Below, in pieces: positions 39,636 to 47,741 of a stretch of DNA of 64,000 nucleotides. The number at the start of each line of letters is the position of its first letter. Within the stretch, counting starts at the first letter, position 1. This DNA is from Streptomyces genisteinicus (lineage in GTDB: Bacteria > Actinomycetota > Actinomycetes > Streptomycetales > Streptomycetaceae), in assembly GCF_014489615.1 (NCBI RefSeq), contig NZ_CP060825.1, forward strand, positions 4,350,501-4,414,500, in the 5' to 3' direction. The notes beneath the pieces were generated by a model that saw nothing but the letters and a program-made list of their open reading frames with translations, did no database searches and had not been told where the DNA came from. The translations under genes and the position numbers were made by a program.

Positions 39636-41204
39636 TTACGTCGGGTCGAGGCCGTGGCTGCGCAGCCACGCCAGCGGGTCGATCGCCGCGCCGCCGCCGG
39701 GGCGCACCTCGAAGTGCAGGTGCGGGCCGGTGGAGTTGCCGGTGTCGCCCGAGTAGGCGATCACGTCGCCCGCCTTGACGGAGCCGCTGCGGATCTTGGC
39801 CGAGCTGAGGTGGCAGTACCAGGTCTCGGTGCCGTCGGCGGCGGTCACGATGACCATGTTGCCGTAGGCGCCGTTCCACTGGGTGCGCACGGTGCCGTCG
39901 GTGGCGGCCAGCACCTCGGTGCCCTGGTACACGGGGAAGTCGATGCCGCTGTGCAGCGACATCCAGTTGACGCCGGACTGGCCGTAGTAGGCGCTGAGCC
40001 CGGACTTCTTGACCGGCAGCGAGAACTTGGGGCGCAGCGCCTCGCGGCGTGCCGCCTCCTCCTCGCGCTTCTTCTTCTCCGCGGCCTGGCGTTCCTTGAG
40101 GTCGATGCGCTCCTGGGTGCGCGAGGCGCGGTCACCGAAGTCGCGGGCGTCGGCGCTCAGGGCGGCGAGCTGGGTGTCCATCTCGTTGTTGACGGCGACC
40201 GGCTTCACGGAGGCGGGGTCCGCGGTGGCGAGGCTGGTGCTGTCGTCCTTCGTGTCGGCGGCGCCGATGTCGCCGACGGAAGCGGCCGCGATGCCGGCGA
40301 CGCCCATCACGCAGGCCGAGGGAACGGCGACGGTGAGGAGCGCGGAGCGCTTGGCGGGCGTACGGCGCCGGCCGCGGCTGCCGCCGGAGCGGCGGACCGG
40401 GCGGGGGGTGACCGGGACGGCGGTCATCGTCTGGGTCAGCGCGCTGTGCTGGTCCGGTTCGCCGTCCCCGGCCGCGTCGTCCGCGGGGTGGGAGTGGGCG
40501 TCCGGCTCGTCGGCCCCGGTCTCCGGCCCGTCGTAGGCGGCGTCGTGGCCGGTGCCCTCGTAAGGAGCCGCGTCGTACCCGGCGAAGTCGTGGTCCTGCG
40601 GGGCGGCGGTGTCGTCGCCGTGCTGCGCGAGGTCGTGGGCCTGCTGCGCGTCCGTGTACTCCGGGGCCGGGGTCCAGTCGGCGGCCTGCGCGTACTCCGT
40701 GCCGGCCTCGGCGGACCAGGTGGCCTGCGCGTAGCCGGTGTCGGTGTACTCGGTGTACGTGCCGGCGTCGTAGCCGGTGGCCTGCGTGAACTCCTGCTCG
40801 GGGGAGAACTGTTGCGGTACGAGTCCGTCACCCGTGCCCGTGCCCGGGTTCCACGCGGTGGCGTCGAAGGTGCCGGTCTCGACGGAGGGGGTGCCCCACT
40901 GCCCCGTCGTGTCGTACGCGAAGGTGGCGGCGGCGGCCTCGTAGCCGCCGGTCTCGCCGGCCTGGTTCCAGGCGCTCGCGTCCCACTGGCCGGTGGTGTC
41001 GTACTGCGCGTACTGCTGGTCGTACTGCGGCTGTTGGGCCGACGCGTAGGCGTCGTAACCGGCGGTCTGCGACGACGTGTCCCAGGCGGTGGTGTCGTAC
41101 TGGCCGCTGTGGCCGGCTTCGTGTCCGCCCGGCATGGCGCCGAAGAGCGGATCCGAATCGAAGCTGCCGGTGGCGTACCCGGCGTGGGCGTGCTGGTCGT
41201 TCAC
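39636..41204 (-). CDS. M23 family metallopeptidase with Tyr/Gln/Trp-rich N-terminus
   Basis: A 522-residue protein. Residues 1-270 are low-complexity and rich in Tyr, Gln, Asp, Thr and Trp, with recurring units of the kind QYDTTGQWD and GTFDATAWN. Basic GGSRGRRRTPAKR precedes a membrane/signal helix at about 290-312 (LLTVAVPSACVMGVAGIAA). A coiled coil (SRTQERIDLKERQAAEKKKR) leads to the LytM/M23 domain (about 400-522) with zinc ligands in LHSGIDFP and HLHFEV. It cleaves peptidoglycan peptides outside the membrane. The start is GTG 41204, or the TTG one codon upstream. Confidence 0.92.
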   Translation of the reverse strand: MNDQHAHAGYATGSFDSDPLFGAMPGGHEAGHSGQYDTTAWDTSSQTAGYDAYASAQQPQYDQQYAQYDTTGQWDASAWNQAGETGGYEAAAATFAYDTTGQWGTPSVETGTFDATAWNPGTGTGDGLVPQQFSPEQEFTQATGYDAGTYTEYTDTGYAQATWSAEAGTEYAQAADWTPAPEYTDAQQAHDLAQHGDDTAAPQDHDFAGYDAAPYEGTGHDAAYDGPETGADEPDAHSHPADDAAGDGEPDQHSALTQTMTAVPVTPRPVRRSGGSRGRRRTPAKRSALLTVAVPSACVMGVAGIAAASVGDIGAADTKDDSTSLATADPASVKPVAVNNEMDTQLAALSADARDFGDRASRTQERIDLKERQAAEKKKREEEAARREALRPKFSLPVKKSGLSAYYGQSGVNWMSLHSGIDFPVYQGTEVLAATDGTVRTQWNGAYGNMVIVTAADGTETWYCHLSSAKIRSGSVKAGDVIAYSGDTGNSTGPHLHFEVRPGGGAAIDPLAWLRSHGLDPT

Positions 41205-41417
41205 CAACTTCTCTCTCGCCTCGGCAGCAGGACCTGCGTCCGGGGTCGTGTGGAGCGGGACCCCGGGGGGAAGCAGTGGCGTGACTGTACCCGGCGGTAC
41301 GCGATGGCGACAATCTTCGGCGGCATCTCCACTGTCAGGAAACGGGCATTCGGCCGTCTTTCGGTGGAGTGCAAGCAGAGCTTTGGCCCTACGTTCGACA
41401 CGTGTTCGAAAAAGGGT

Positions 41418-42317
41418 TCAGGCGACGGCCTCCGCCGTGCCCCCGGCGCGCGGCCCCGCGGCGAGTGCTTCCCGCACGCCGGCGGCGACCGCGGGGTGAA
41501 CGGGCAGTGCGAGGTGGCCTATCCCGCTCACCGGCACGTTCTCCGCGTGCAGGTCGGGATGGTCGATGCGGGCGCTCTCCACCGGCACCACGATCCGGTC
41601 CAGATCGCTCCAGAAGCTGACGAAACGGGTGCGGCAGCCCGGCGCGGGGGAACGCAGCTCCTCGATCACCGGGGAGCCCGGACGCATCTGCCGCACGATC
41701 GGGTGCACGCCCGCGAGCGGCGCCACCGAGGTGCCCGAGTGCGGGGTGCCGAGCGTCACCAGGGTGCGCACCCGCCGGTCGCCGCCCAGGCGCTGCACGT
41801 AGTAGCGGGCGATGAGACCGCCGAGGCTGTGCCCCACGACGTCCACCTCGTCGCGTCCGGTGCGCGCGCAGATCTCCTCCACATGGCGGCCCAGCAGATC
41901 GGCCGCCGCCCGGATGTCGCAGGTGAGAGGGGAGTAGTTGAGGCAGGCCACCTGGTGGGGGCCGTGCCGGGCCAGTGCCCGGCGCAGCAGGACGAACACC
42001 GAGCGGTTGTCGGCGAAGCCGTGCAGCAGCACCGTGGGGACGGGGTCGCCGCCGGGCAGCCGGGCCGTGCCGGCGGGGAGCCGTACGGCGGGTCCGGGCG
42101 CGGGGCGCTCCGGCACCAGCCCGGTCGGGTAGAGCACCAGGTGTCCGGCGAGGACCACCAGTTCCAGTGCGGTCGCCCGTACGAGGGCCGGGGGGACGCG
42201 GAAGCGCTGCAACCCGTCGAGGCAGCGCACGGTCGTCCGCGCGGCGATCCGCGACACGAAGGAGCCGAGGGGCGGCGGCAGGGGTCGCCAGGAGCAGGGC
42301 AGTTGCAGAGGCTTCAC
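41418..42317 (-). CDS. Alpha/beta-hydrolase lipase/esterase
   Basis: A 299-residue hydrolase with the triacylglycerol-lipase layout: oxyanion PTVLLHGFADN at about 94-104, nucleophile Ser164 in VVGHSLGGLIARYYVQ, Asp in FWSDLDRIVVP, and His in GIGHLALP. A hydrophobic N-terminal stretch (about 40-65) may be a membrane anchor. The GTG at 42317 has GGGAGG five bases upstream. The substrate is unknown. It is divergent from icmB across a hairpin-containing region. Confidence 0.9.
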   Translation of the reverse strand: MKPLQLPCSWRPLPPPLGSFVSRIAARTTVRCLDGLQRFRVPPALVRATALELVVLAGHLVLYPTGLVPERPAPGPAVRLPAGTARLPGGDPVPTVLLHGFADNRSVFVLLRRALARHGPHQVACLNYSPLTCDIRAAADLLGRHVEEICARTGRDEVDVVGHSLGGLIARYYVQRLGGDRRVRTLVTLGTPHSGTSVAPLAGVHPIVRQMRPGSPVIEELRSPAPGCRTRFVSFWSDLDRIVVPVESARIDHPDLHAENVPVSGIGHLALPVHPAVAAGVREALAAGPRAGGTAEAVA

Positions 42318-42739
42318 AGCGACCTCCCGGCCGGCGCGGCTCGTCCGCCCGCCCGTGCCCCTCGGGGCGTCCACGTGGGCGCCCCGTCCCGGGGGCGTGC
42401 CCGGTGGGGGCGCGCGGTGCGTCGGTGGTCCGCGACGGGCCGTACCACCGAGCCGTGCGGCTGTCGGCTCGGTGGTACGGCCACCCGTGTGGACCTGCGC
42501 GCGGAACCCGTGGCGGTGTGTACGGGTGCCGCGCGATGGGGGGCCCGCGCGGTGCCTGGTGCCGGTGCGACGCTCACGAAAAATGTCCCACGTGTGATTT
42601 CCCCCTCCCCGAGTCCCGCGAAACGGCGGCTTGCGGGATGCTGGACACCGGGAGATAACGTTCGTTCACTCCGTGCGCCGCACCCCTTGGCGCGCGGCAG
42701 CCCCGTGCCAAGGCGGCGCATCGGTAGGTGGAGGCAGTG
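42318..42739. other. Divergent intergenic region lipase/icmB
   Basis: About 420 bp without a gene. It contains the 18-bp perfect hairpin at 42438-42482. An AT-richer stretch at about 42575-42605 (GAAAAATGTCCCACGTGTGATTT) may carry a promoter. No cobalamin riboswitch signature (GCCACTGG box) is seen, although the downstream gene encodes a B12-binding protein. Confidence 0.6.
42438..42482. repeat. 18-bp perfect inverted repeat in a divergent region
   Basis: The left arm 42438-42455 begins GGCCGTACCACC. The loop is 9 bases and the right arm is 42465-42482. The stability is terminator-like, yet it sits between two divergent genes, where no terminator is expected. Confidence 0.85.
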
Positions 42740-43147
42740 ATGGGTGTGACGGGTCCGATCCGCGTAGTGGTCGCCAAGCCGGGCCTCGACGGCCACGACC
42801 GGGGCGCCAAGGTGATCGCACGGGCGCTGCGGGACGCCGGTATGGAGGTCATCTACACCGGGCTGCACCAGACGCCCGAGCAGATCGTGGACACCGCGAT
42901 CCAGGAGGACGCGGACGCGATCGGCCTCTCCATCCTCTCCGGCGCCCACAACACGCTCTTCGCCAAGGTGATCGAGCTCCTGAAGGACCGTGAGGCGGAG
43001 GACATCAAGGTCTTCGGCGGCGGCATCATCCCGGAGGCCGACATCCCTCCGCTGAAGGAGCTGGGTGTCGCGGAGATCTTCACGCCCGGGGCGACGACGG
43101 TGTCGATCGTGGAGTGGGTGAACGCGAACGTGCGCGTCCCGGCGTAG
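42740..43147 (+). CDS. icmB: Isobutyryl-CoA mutase small (B12-binding) subunit
   Basis: A 135-residue cobalamin-binding protein with the signature Asp17-x-His19-x-x-Gly22 in LDGHDRGAKVIARALRDAG. Also present are GLHQTPEQIVDTA, ILSGAHNTLF and GGGIIPEADI. It matches IcmB of Streptomyces (136 residues), which combines with the large subunit IcmA to interconvert isobutyryl-CoA and n-butyryl-CoA, linking valine catabolism to polyketide precursors. The ATG at 42740 follows GGTGGAGG; a GTG at 42728 is less likely. No large subunit is in the window, as in S. coelicolor, where the two genes are unlinked. Confidence 0.92.
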   Translation: MGVTGPIRVVVAKPGLDGHDRGAKVIARALRDAGMEVIYTGLHQTPEQIVDTAIQEDADAIGLSILSGAHNTLFAKVIELLKDREAEDIKVFGGGIIPEADIPPLKELGVAEIFTPGATTVSIVEWVNANVRVPA

Positions 43148-43279
43148 GGCCGGGACCGGCGTCGGGGCGGAGCCCCGGCCGCGGACGCCGCGGACGTGAG
43201 CCGGGCCCTCGGGCCCGTCGCGGACCGGGCCACCGCCAACGCGTCCGCCGGGCATGCCGCGGTACCCGGGCAGGCGGGT

Positions 43280-44902
43280 TCACCCGAGTTCCGCGTGCAT
43301 CGCCGCGCGCAGGCGGAGGGTGGAGACGAGACGCTGGAAGGCCTCGGACCAGTAGCCGCCGGCTCCGGGCGAGGCGTCCTCCGGTTCGTCGGGGGTCGCG
43401 GTGAGGATCTCCAGGCGGGCGGCCTCCGCCGGGTCGAGGCAGCGCTCCGCGAGTCCCATCACGCCGCTGAAGCTCCAGGGATAGCTGCCTGCCTCCCTGG
43501 CGATGTCCAGGGCGTCGACCACGGCGCGGCCCAGCGGTTCGGCCCACGGCACCGTGCAGACCCCGAGCAGCTGGAAGGCCTCCGGCAGCCCGTGCGCGGC
43601 GATGAAACCGGCCACCCAGGCGGCCCGTTCACCGTCCGGCAGGGTGGCGAGGAGTCTGGAGCGCTCGGCCGGGGAGGTGGTGCCGGGACCGCTGGACGGC
43701 GGGGCGGCCGGTGCGCCCAGCAGCGCCCGGGACCACTCCGCGTCGTGCTGCCGCACGGCCGCCCTGCACCAGGCGGCGTGCAGTTCGTCGGCCCAGTCGT
43801 CGGCGACAGGCAGTGCGACGGCCTCCCGCGGGGTGCGACCGCCGAGGCGGGCGGGCCAGGCGGACAGCGGTGCGGCCTCCACGAGCTGGCCGAACCACCA
43901 GGACCGCTCGCCGCGTCCCGCGGGCGCGGTGGGCACGACGCCGTCGCGCTGCATGTCGGCGTCGCACTCGTGGGGCGCTTCGACCGCGATCACCGGCCCT
44001 CCGTCGCGGCTGTGGTCGAGCGCGACGCAGGACGCGGCGCGGGCGGCCATCCGGGCGGCGAGGGCGGACCGGGGGAGCGCGGACAGCAACTCGGCCGCGG
44101 TGGCGCGGACGTTGCGGCTCCGGTCGGCCAGGGCCTGTTCGAGGAAGGGTTCGTCGGCTCCGGTCAGTCCCGCGCGCAGGGAGTCGAGGAACATCAGCCT
44201 GTCCTCGGCCCGTTCCGACGCCCAGGTCGTCGCCAGCAGGTCGCGGGCCGCCGCCGCGTCATGGGCGCGCAGGGCGGACAGCAGGGCGACCCGCTCCGCG
44301 AACAGCCCCTCGTCCCACAGGAGCCGCACCGCGTCGGCGTCGTCCGGGGACGGCCTGCCGGGGCCCTGGGCGCCGCCCCGCAGCGCGAACCTCCACTCCG
44401 GGTTGAGCCCGGCGAGCCACAGGCCGCGCGGGCCGGCGAAGGCCAGGGCCTGGGGTCGCAGGTCCGTGCGGGCGCGGGCGACGTCCAGCAGGGCGGGGAG
44501 GGCTGAGGCCGGTGCCCGGTAGCCCCGCTCGCCGGCGGCGGCGAGCCACTGGGGGAGCAGTTCGGTGAGGTCGGGGGAGGTGCCCCGGCGGCCTCCCGAA
44601 CCGGCCGTGCCCGCACGGTCGGCCAGCAGCTGGGCGAGCCGGAGACGGGCCGCCGCCGGGGGCACGGGACGCGGGTCGTGCGGTGCGGCGGCGGGCCGGC
44701 CGGCCGGTGCGGTGGCGGGCCGCAGGCCCGCCCGCCGGCGCAGGGTCTGTACGGCCGCCGCGTCGAGCAGGGCGAGGGACGGTTCGGCGCCGGGCGACAC
44801 CAGCTCGGCAGGCGGGGGGCGCCGGTCGGTGCCGAGCAGGGCGCAGGTCACCAGGGCCTCCCATGGCGACGTCGTGCTCCGGGAGTGGGTGCGGGTGGTC
44901 AT
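43280..44902 (-). CDS. DUF5691-type protein of a Yeh-like locus
   Basis: Encodes 540 residues, mostly helical, Ala/Leu/Arg-rich with Trp spacing, beginning MTTRTHSRSTTSPWEALVTCALLGTDRRPPP, the start typical of this family. Internal segments such as LRAHDAAAARDLLATTWASERAEDRLMFLDSL suggest HEAT-like repeats (inference). GGAGG precedes the ATG at 44902. It lies 11 bp downstream of the SWIM-family relative on the same strand. Homologues in actinobacteria travel with MoxR, DUF5682 and VWA genes, which here lie divergently nearby. The biochemical role is unknown. Confidence 0.85.
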   Translation of the reverse strand: MTTRTHSRSTTSPWEALVTCALLGTDRRPPPAELVSPGAEPSLALLDAAAVQTLRRRAGLRPATAPAGRPAAAPHDPRPVPPAAARLRLAQLLADRAGTAGSGGRRGTSPDLTELLPQWLAAAGERGYRAPASALPALLDVARARTDLRPQALAFAGPRGLWLAGLNPEWRFALRGGAQGPGRPSPDDADAVRLLWDEGLFAERVALLSALRAHDAAAARDLLATTWASERAEDRLMFLDSLRAGLTGADEPFLEQALADRSRNVRATAAELLSALPRSALAARMAARAASCVALDHSRDGGPVIAVEAPHECDADMQRDGVVPTAPAGRGERSWWFGQLVEAAPLSAWPARLGGRTPREAVALPVADDWADELHAAWCRAAVRQHDAEWSRALLGAPAAPPSSGPGTTSPAERSRLLATLPDGERAAWVAGFIAAHGLPEAFQLLGVCTVPWAEPLGRAVVDALDIAREAGSYPWSFSGVMGLAERCLDPAEAARLEILTATPDEPEDASPGAGGYWSEAFQRLVSTLRLRAAMHAELG

Positions 44903-44913
44903 CGAGGCCTCCT

Positions 44914-45972
44914 TCAGATGAGCCGGACCGTCTCGGACAGGTCGTCGGGCCAGGCGGTCAGCGGTGCGAAGCCCTGGTGGCCGAACTCGCCGAAGACGGT
45001 GAGAGGACGGCCGCCCGCTACGGCCACCAGCCGCCACAGCCCCGGCCGGCCCAGTACGGCGGGAGCCACGGGCAGGGCGTCCTCGCCGCCGGCGTCGGCG
45101 AGCTGCCAGCCGTCGCCGGCCGGTACGGGGACGACGCCGGAGAGGGTGACGGGCAGGGCTTCGAGCCACGGGTCGTCGCACAGCGCCCTTCCGTAGAGCT
45201 CGGTGGCGCCCGCGCAGCCCGTCCCCTTCGGCGGCGTGCCGATGGGCTCCGGCACCGTGAGCAACTCGCCCATCTCCGCCCGCAGCTGTCCCGCGCCGCC
45301 GTGCCAGGTGACGTCCGCCAGTGCCGTCCGGCCCACCGGCAGGGACAGCTGCGGGGCGCGCCCCGCGGCGCCGAACGACAGCAGCAGGGCGGTGCGTCCG
45401 GTGTCGCGCCCGTGGATCCAGATGCGCCGGACGGTGAGCCGGCCGTCGGAGGTGTCGTCCTGCGACAGGATCAGCCAGTGGTCGCGGACCGTGGCGCCGT
45501 CGGCGGCGGAGGGGAGGCCCACCCTGGTGCGCACGGTGACGGCGAGCGGTTCCGGCAGCGTGTCCCGCCCGAGCCAGGCGGTGTCCAGGAGGTGCAGCAG
45601 CGCGCACTCCTCCAGCAGCCGCAGCGGCCAGCCCGCCCCCGATCCGGGGACGGCGCCGAGCTCCCTGACCCGGGAGGCGAGGCCGGGGGCCTGCGCGTCG
45701 ACCATCCGTGCGGCCGTCTCCTCCCACAGCCCGTACCCGGACCGGCCGGCCGACGCGAGGCCGCCGCGGACCAGGTCGGCGAGACGCCGCTCCAGCTCGG
45801 TGGCTCCGGCGGTGATCCGTGCGGCACGGCGTGCGGCGCGCTTCGCGGCCGCGTCCGCGGCGGAGACTCCGGCTCCCGCCTCATGCGACGCACCGTCAGG
45901 AGCCGCTGCCGGCACCTGCTCCGCCGTCCGGTGCGCCTCCGCGTCCACGTGTCCCCCGTCGAGTGGCTGCAT
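44914..45972 (-). CDS. SWIM zinc-finger family relative lacking the zinc finger
   Basis: Encodes 352 residues. The C-terminal 270 residues have the landmarks of actinobacterial SWIM-family proteins in Yeh-like loci: ERRLADLVRGGLASAG, GYGLWEETAARMVDAQAPGLASRVREL and LLEECALLHLLDTAWLG. The N-terminus starts as in those proteins (RTAEQVPAAAPDGASHEAG) but then jumps to an Ala/Arg-rich helix. The CxC...CxH SWIM finger and its neighbourhood are missing, as if removed by an in-frame deletion. The ATG at 45972 follows TAACGT by six bases with no Shine-Dalgarno, suggesting leaderless translation. Confidence 0.82.
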   Translation of the reverse strand: MQPLDGGHVDAEAHRTAEQVPAAAPDGASHEAGAGVSAADAAAKRAARRAARITAGATELERRLADLVRGGLASAGRSGYGLWEETAARMVDAQAPGLASRVRELGAVPGSGAGWPLRLLEECALLHLLDTAWLGRDTLPEPLAVTVRTRVGLPSAADGATVRDHWLILSQDDTSDGRLTVRRIWIHGRDTGRTALLLSFGAAGRAPQLSLPVGRTALADVTWHGGAGQLRAEMGELLTVPEPIGTPPKGTGCAGATELYGRALCDDPWLEALPVTLSGVVPVPAGDGWQLADAGGEDALPVAPAVLGRPGLWRLVAVAGGRPLTVFGEFGHQGFAPLTAWPDDLSETVRLI

Positions 45973-46097
45973 GGGGACGACGTTAGGCCCGGCCACTGAC
46001 AATCGCCCCGACCTGCGAACTCTCCCGGCCGCTCCGGCCTTTGCCTTCCCTTTACACTGATCCTCCCCAGTCTGCGCCCCGAGAACCGAGGTCCCGT

Positions 46098-46511
46098 ATG
46101 AACCGATTCGCCCGCTCCGCCTGCGGCGTCGCCGCAGCGGCGGCTCTCGCCCTCGGTGCCACCGCCTGCGCCGAGGCCGTGGACACGGTCGACAGGGCGG
46201 TCAACGACACCTACGAGGTCACCTACGAGGTCACGGGCAGCAACGTGGACTCGATCAGCTACCACGACGGCGGGGGCAAGGCGCTGGAACCGTCGATCAC
46301 CACGGTCGACAAGCCCGACCTGCCCTGGAAGAAGACGGTCACCCTGCGCGGCATCATGCCGTCGGGCGTGATCCCCACCGCCGCCGACCTGACGGGCGCG
46401 AAGGTCACCTGCAGGATCACCCACGAGGGCAAGGTGCTCGCGGAGGAGACCGGCGAAGGGCTGGTGACCGCCGGCGGCTGCATCGGCGAGTCGCCGGTCG
46501 GCGCCGAGTAG
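46098..46511 (+). CDS. MmpS-like lipoprotein
   Basis: A 137-residue lipoprotein. The signal peptide MNRFARSACGVAAAAALALG ends in the lipobox GATAC with the lipid-modified Cys at residue 26. The mature part is a small beta-sandwich domain with VTYEVTGSNVDSISYHDGGG and LPWKKTVTLRGIMPSG, and a Cys pair (CRITHEG, GGCIGES) that could form a disulfide. The pattern resembles the MmpS transport-accessory family of actinobacteria. The ATG at 46098 was chosen for the signal peptide; no MmpL partner is nearby. Confidence 0.82.
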   Translation: MNRFARSACGVAAAAALALGATACAEAVDTVDRAVNDTYEVTYEVTGSNVDSISYHDGGGKALEPSITTVDKPDLPWKKTVTLRGIMPSGVIPTAADLTGAKVTCRITHEGKVLAEETGEGLVTAGGCIGESPVGAE

Positions 46512-46628
46512 CCGCGGCCCGTCCTCCGGCCGCGGGTCACCACCTCGGTGACCTGCGGCAACGGCCCACTGTCAGTGGCGTGGTGCACGGTTGTCCCCGA
46601 ACGGATCGAACGATCTGGAGGGGGATCC

Positions 46629-47741
46629 ATGACCGTGTCCGTCACCGGGACGAGCCGGCCGGCCGAGGCACTGCGGCCGCACGCCGAGGACGCCTTCGCC
46701 GCCGAACTGGAGGCGCTCGCCGCGCACGACGACCGCCCGCGCCCGGCCAACTGGCGGCTCTCCCCCTGGGCGGTCGCCACCTACCTCCTCGGCGGCACGC
46801 TCGCCGACGGCACCCTCGTCACGCCGAAGTACGTCGGCCCGCGCCGGATCGTCGAAGTCGCCGTCACCACCCTGGCGACCGACCGGGCGCTGCTGCTCCT
46901 CGGTGTCCCCGGCACGGCCAAGACCTGGCTCTCGGAGCACCTGGCGGCCGCCGTCAGCGGCGACTCGACGCTGCTGGTGCAGGGGACGGCGGGCACCCCC
47001 GAGGAAGCCGTCCGCTACGGCTGGAACTACGCGCGGCTCATCGCCCAGGGCCCGAGCCGTGACGCCCTCGTCCCCAGCCCGGTCATGCGCGCCATGGCGG
47101 AGGGCATGACGGCGCGCGTCGAGGAACTGACCCGCATCCCGGCGGACGTCCAGGACACCCTCATCACGATCCTGTCCGAGAAGACGCTGCCGGTGCCGGA
47201 GCTGGGCGAAGAGGTCCAGGCCGTCCGCGGGTTCAACCTGATCGCCACGGCCAACGACCGCGACCGCGGCGTCAACGACCTGTCCAGCGCCCTGCGCAGG
47301 CGGTTCAACACCGTCGTCCTGCCGCTCCCCGCCACCCCCGAAGCCGAGGTCGACATCGTCGCCCGCCGGGTGGACCAGCTCGGGCGCTCGCTCGACCTGC
47401 CGGCCGCGCCCGAGGGGCTGGAGGAGATCCGCCGGGTGGTCACCGTCTTCCGTGAACTGCGGGACGGCGTCTCCGCCGACGGACGCACCAGGCTCAAGTC
47501 CCCCTCGGGCACGCTCTCCACGGCCGAGGCGATCTCCGTCGTCACCGGCGGCCTCGCGCTCGCCGCGCACTTCGGCGACGGCGTGCTGCGGCCCCAGGAC
47601 GTGGCGGCCGGCATCCTCGGCGCGGTCGTCCGGGACCCCGCGGCCGACCGCGTGATCTGGCAGGAGTACCTGGAGACCGTGGTGCGCGAGCGGGACGGCT
47701 GGAAGGACTTCTACCGCGCCTGCCGCGAGGTGAGCGGATGA
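46629..47741 (+). CDS. MoxR-family AAA ATPase (YehL-like)
   Basis: A 370-residue AAA+ protein. Walker A GVPGTAKT is at 92-99. IPADVQDTLITILSEKTL and the sensor FNLIATANDRDRGVNDLSSALRRRF follow, with the arginine-finger region in that last segment. MoxR ATPases act as chaperones for partner complexes together with VWA proteins. GGAGGGGGATCC precedes the ATG. The DUF5682 gene starts inside its stop (ATGA). The order MoxR - DUF5682 - VWA matches the E. coli yehL-yehM-yehP arrangement. Confidence 0.93.
   Translation: MTVSVTGTSRPAEALRPHAEDAFAAELEALAAHDDRPRPANWRLSPWAVATYLLGGTLADGTLVTPKYVGPRRIVEVAVTTLATDRALLLLGVPGTAKTWLSEHLAAAVSGDSTLLVQGTAGTPEEAVRYGWNYARLIAQGPSRDALVPSPVMRAMAEGMTARVEELTRIPADVQDTLITILSEKTLPVPELGEEVQAVRGFNLIATANDRDRGVNDLSSALRRRFNTVVLPLPATPEAEVDIVARRVDQLGRSLDLPAAPEGLEEIRRVVTVFRELRDGVSADGRTRLKSPSGTLSTAEAISVVTGGLALAAHFGDGVLRPQDVAAGILGAVVRDPAADRVIWQEYLETVVRERDGWKDFYRACREVSG

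Noticed and set aside
42318..42739. Cobalamin riboswitch upstream of icmB
   Set aside because: No B12-box (GCCACTGG-like) sequence or matching fold could be found; only an unrelated perfect hairpin is present.
43148..43279. A gene in the gap between icmB and the DUF5691-type gene
   Set aside because: Only shadow frames occur; there is no start signal or protein feature.
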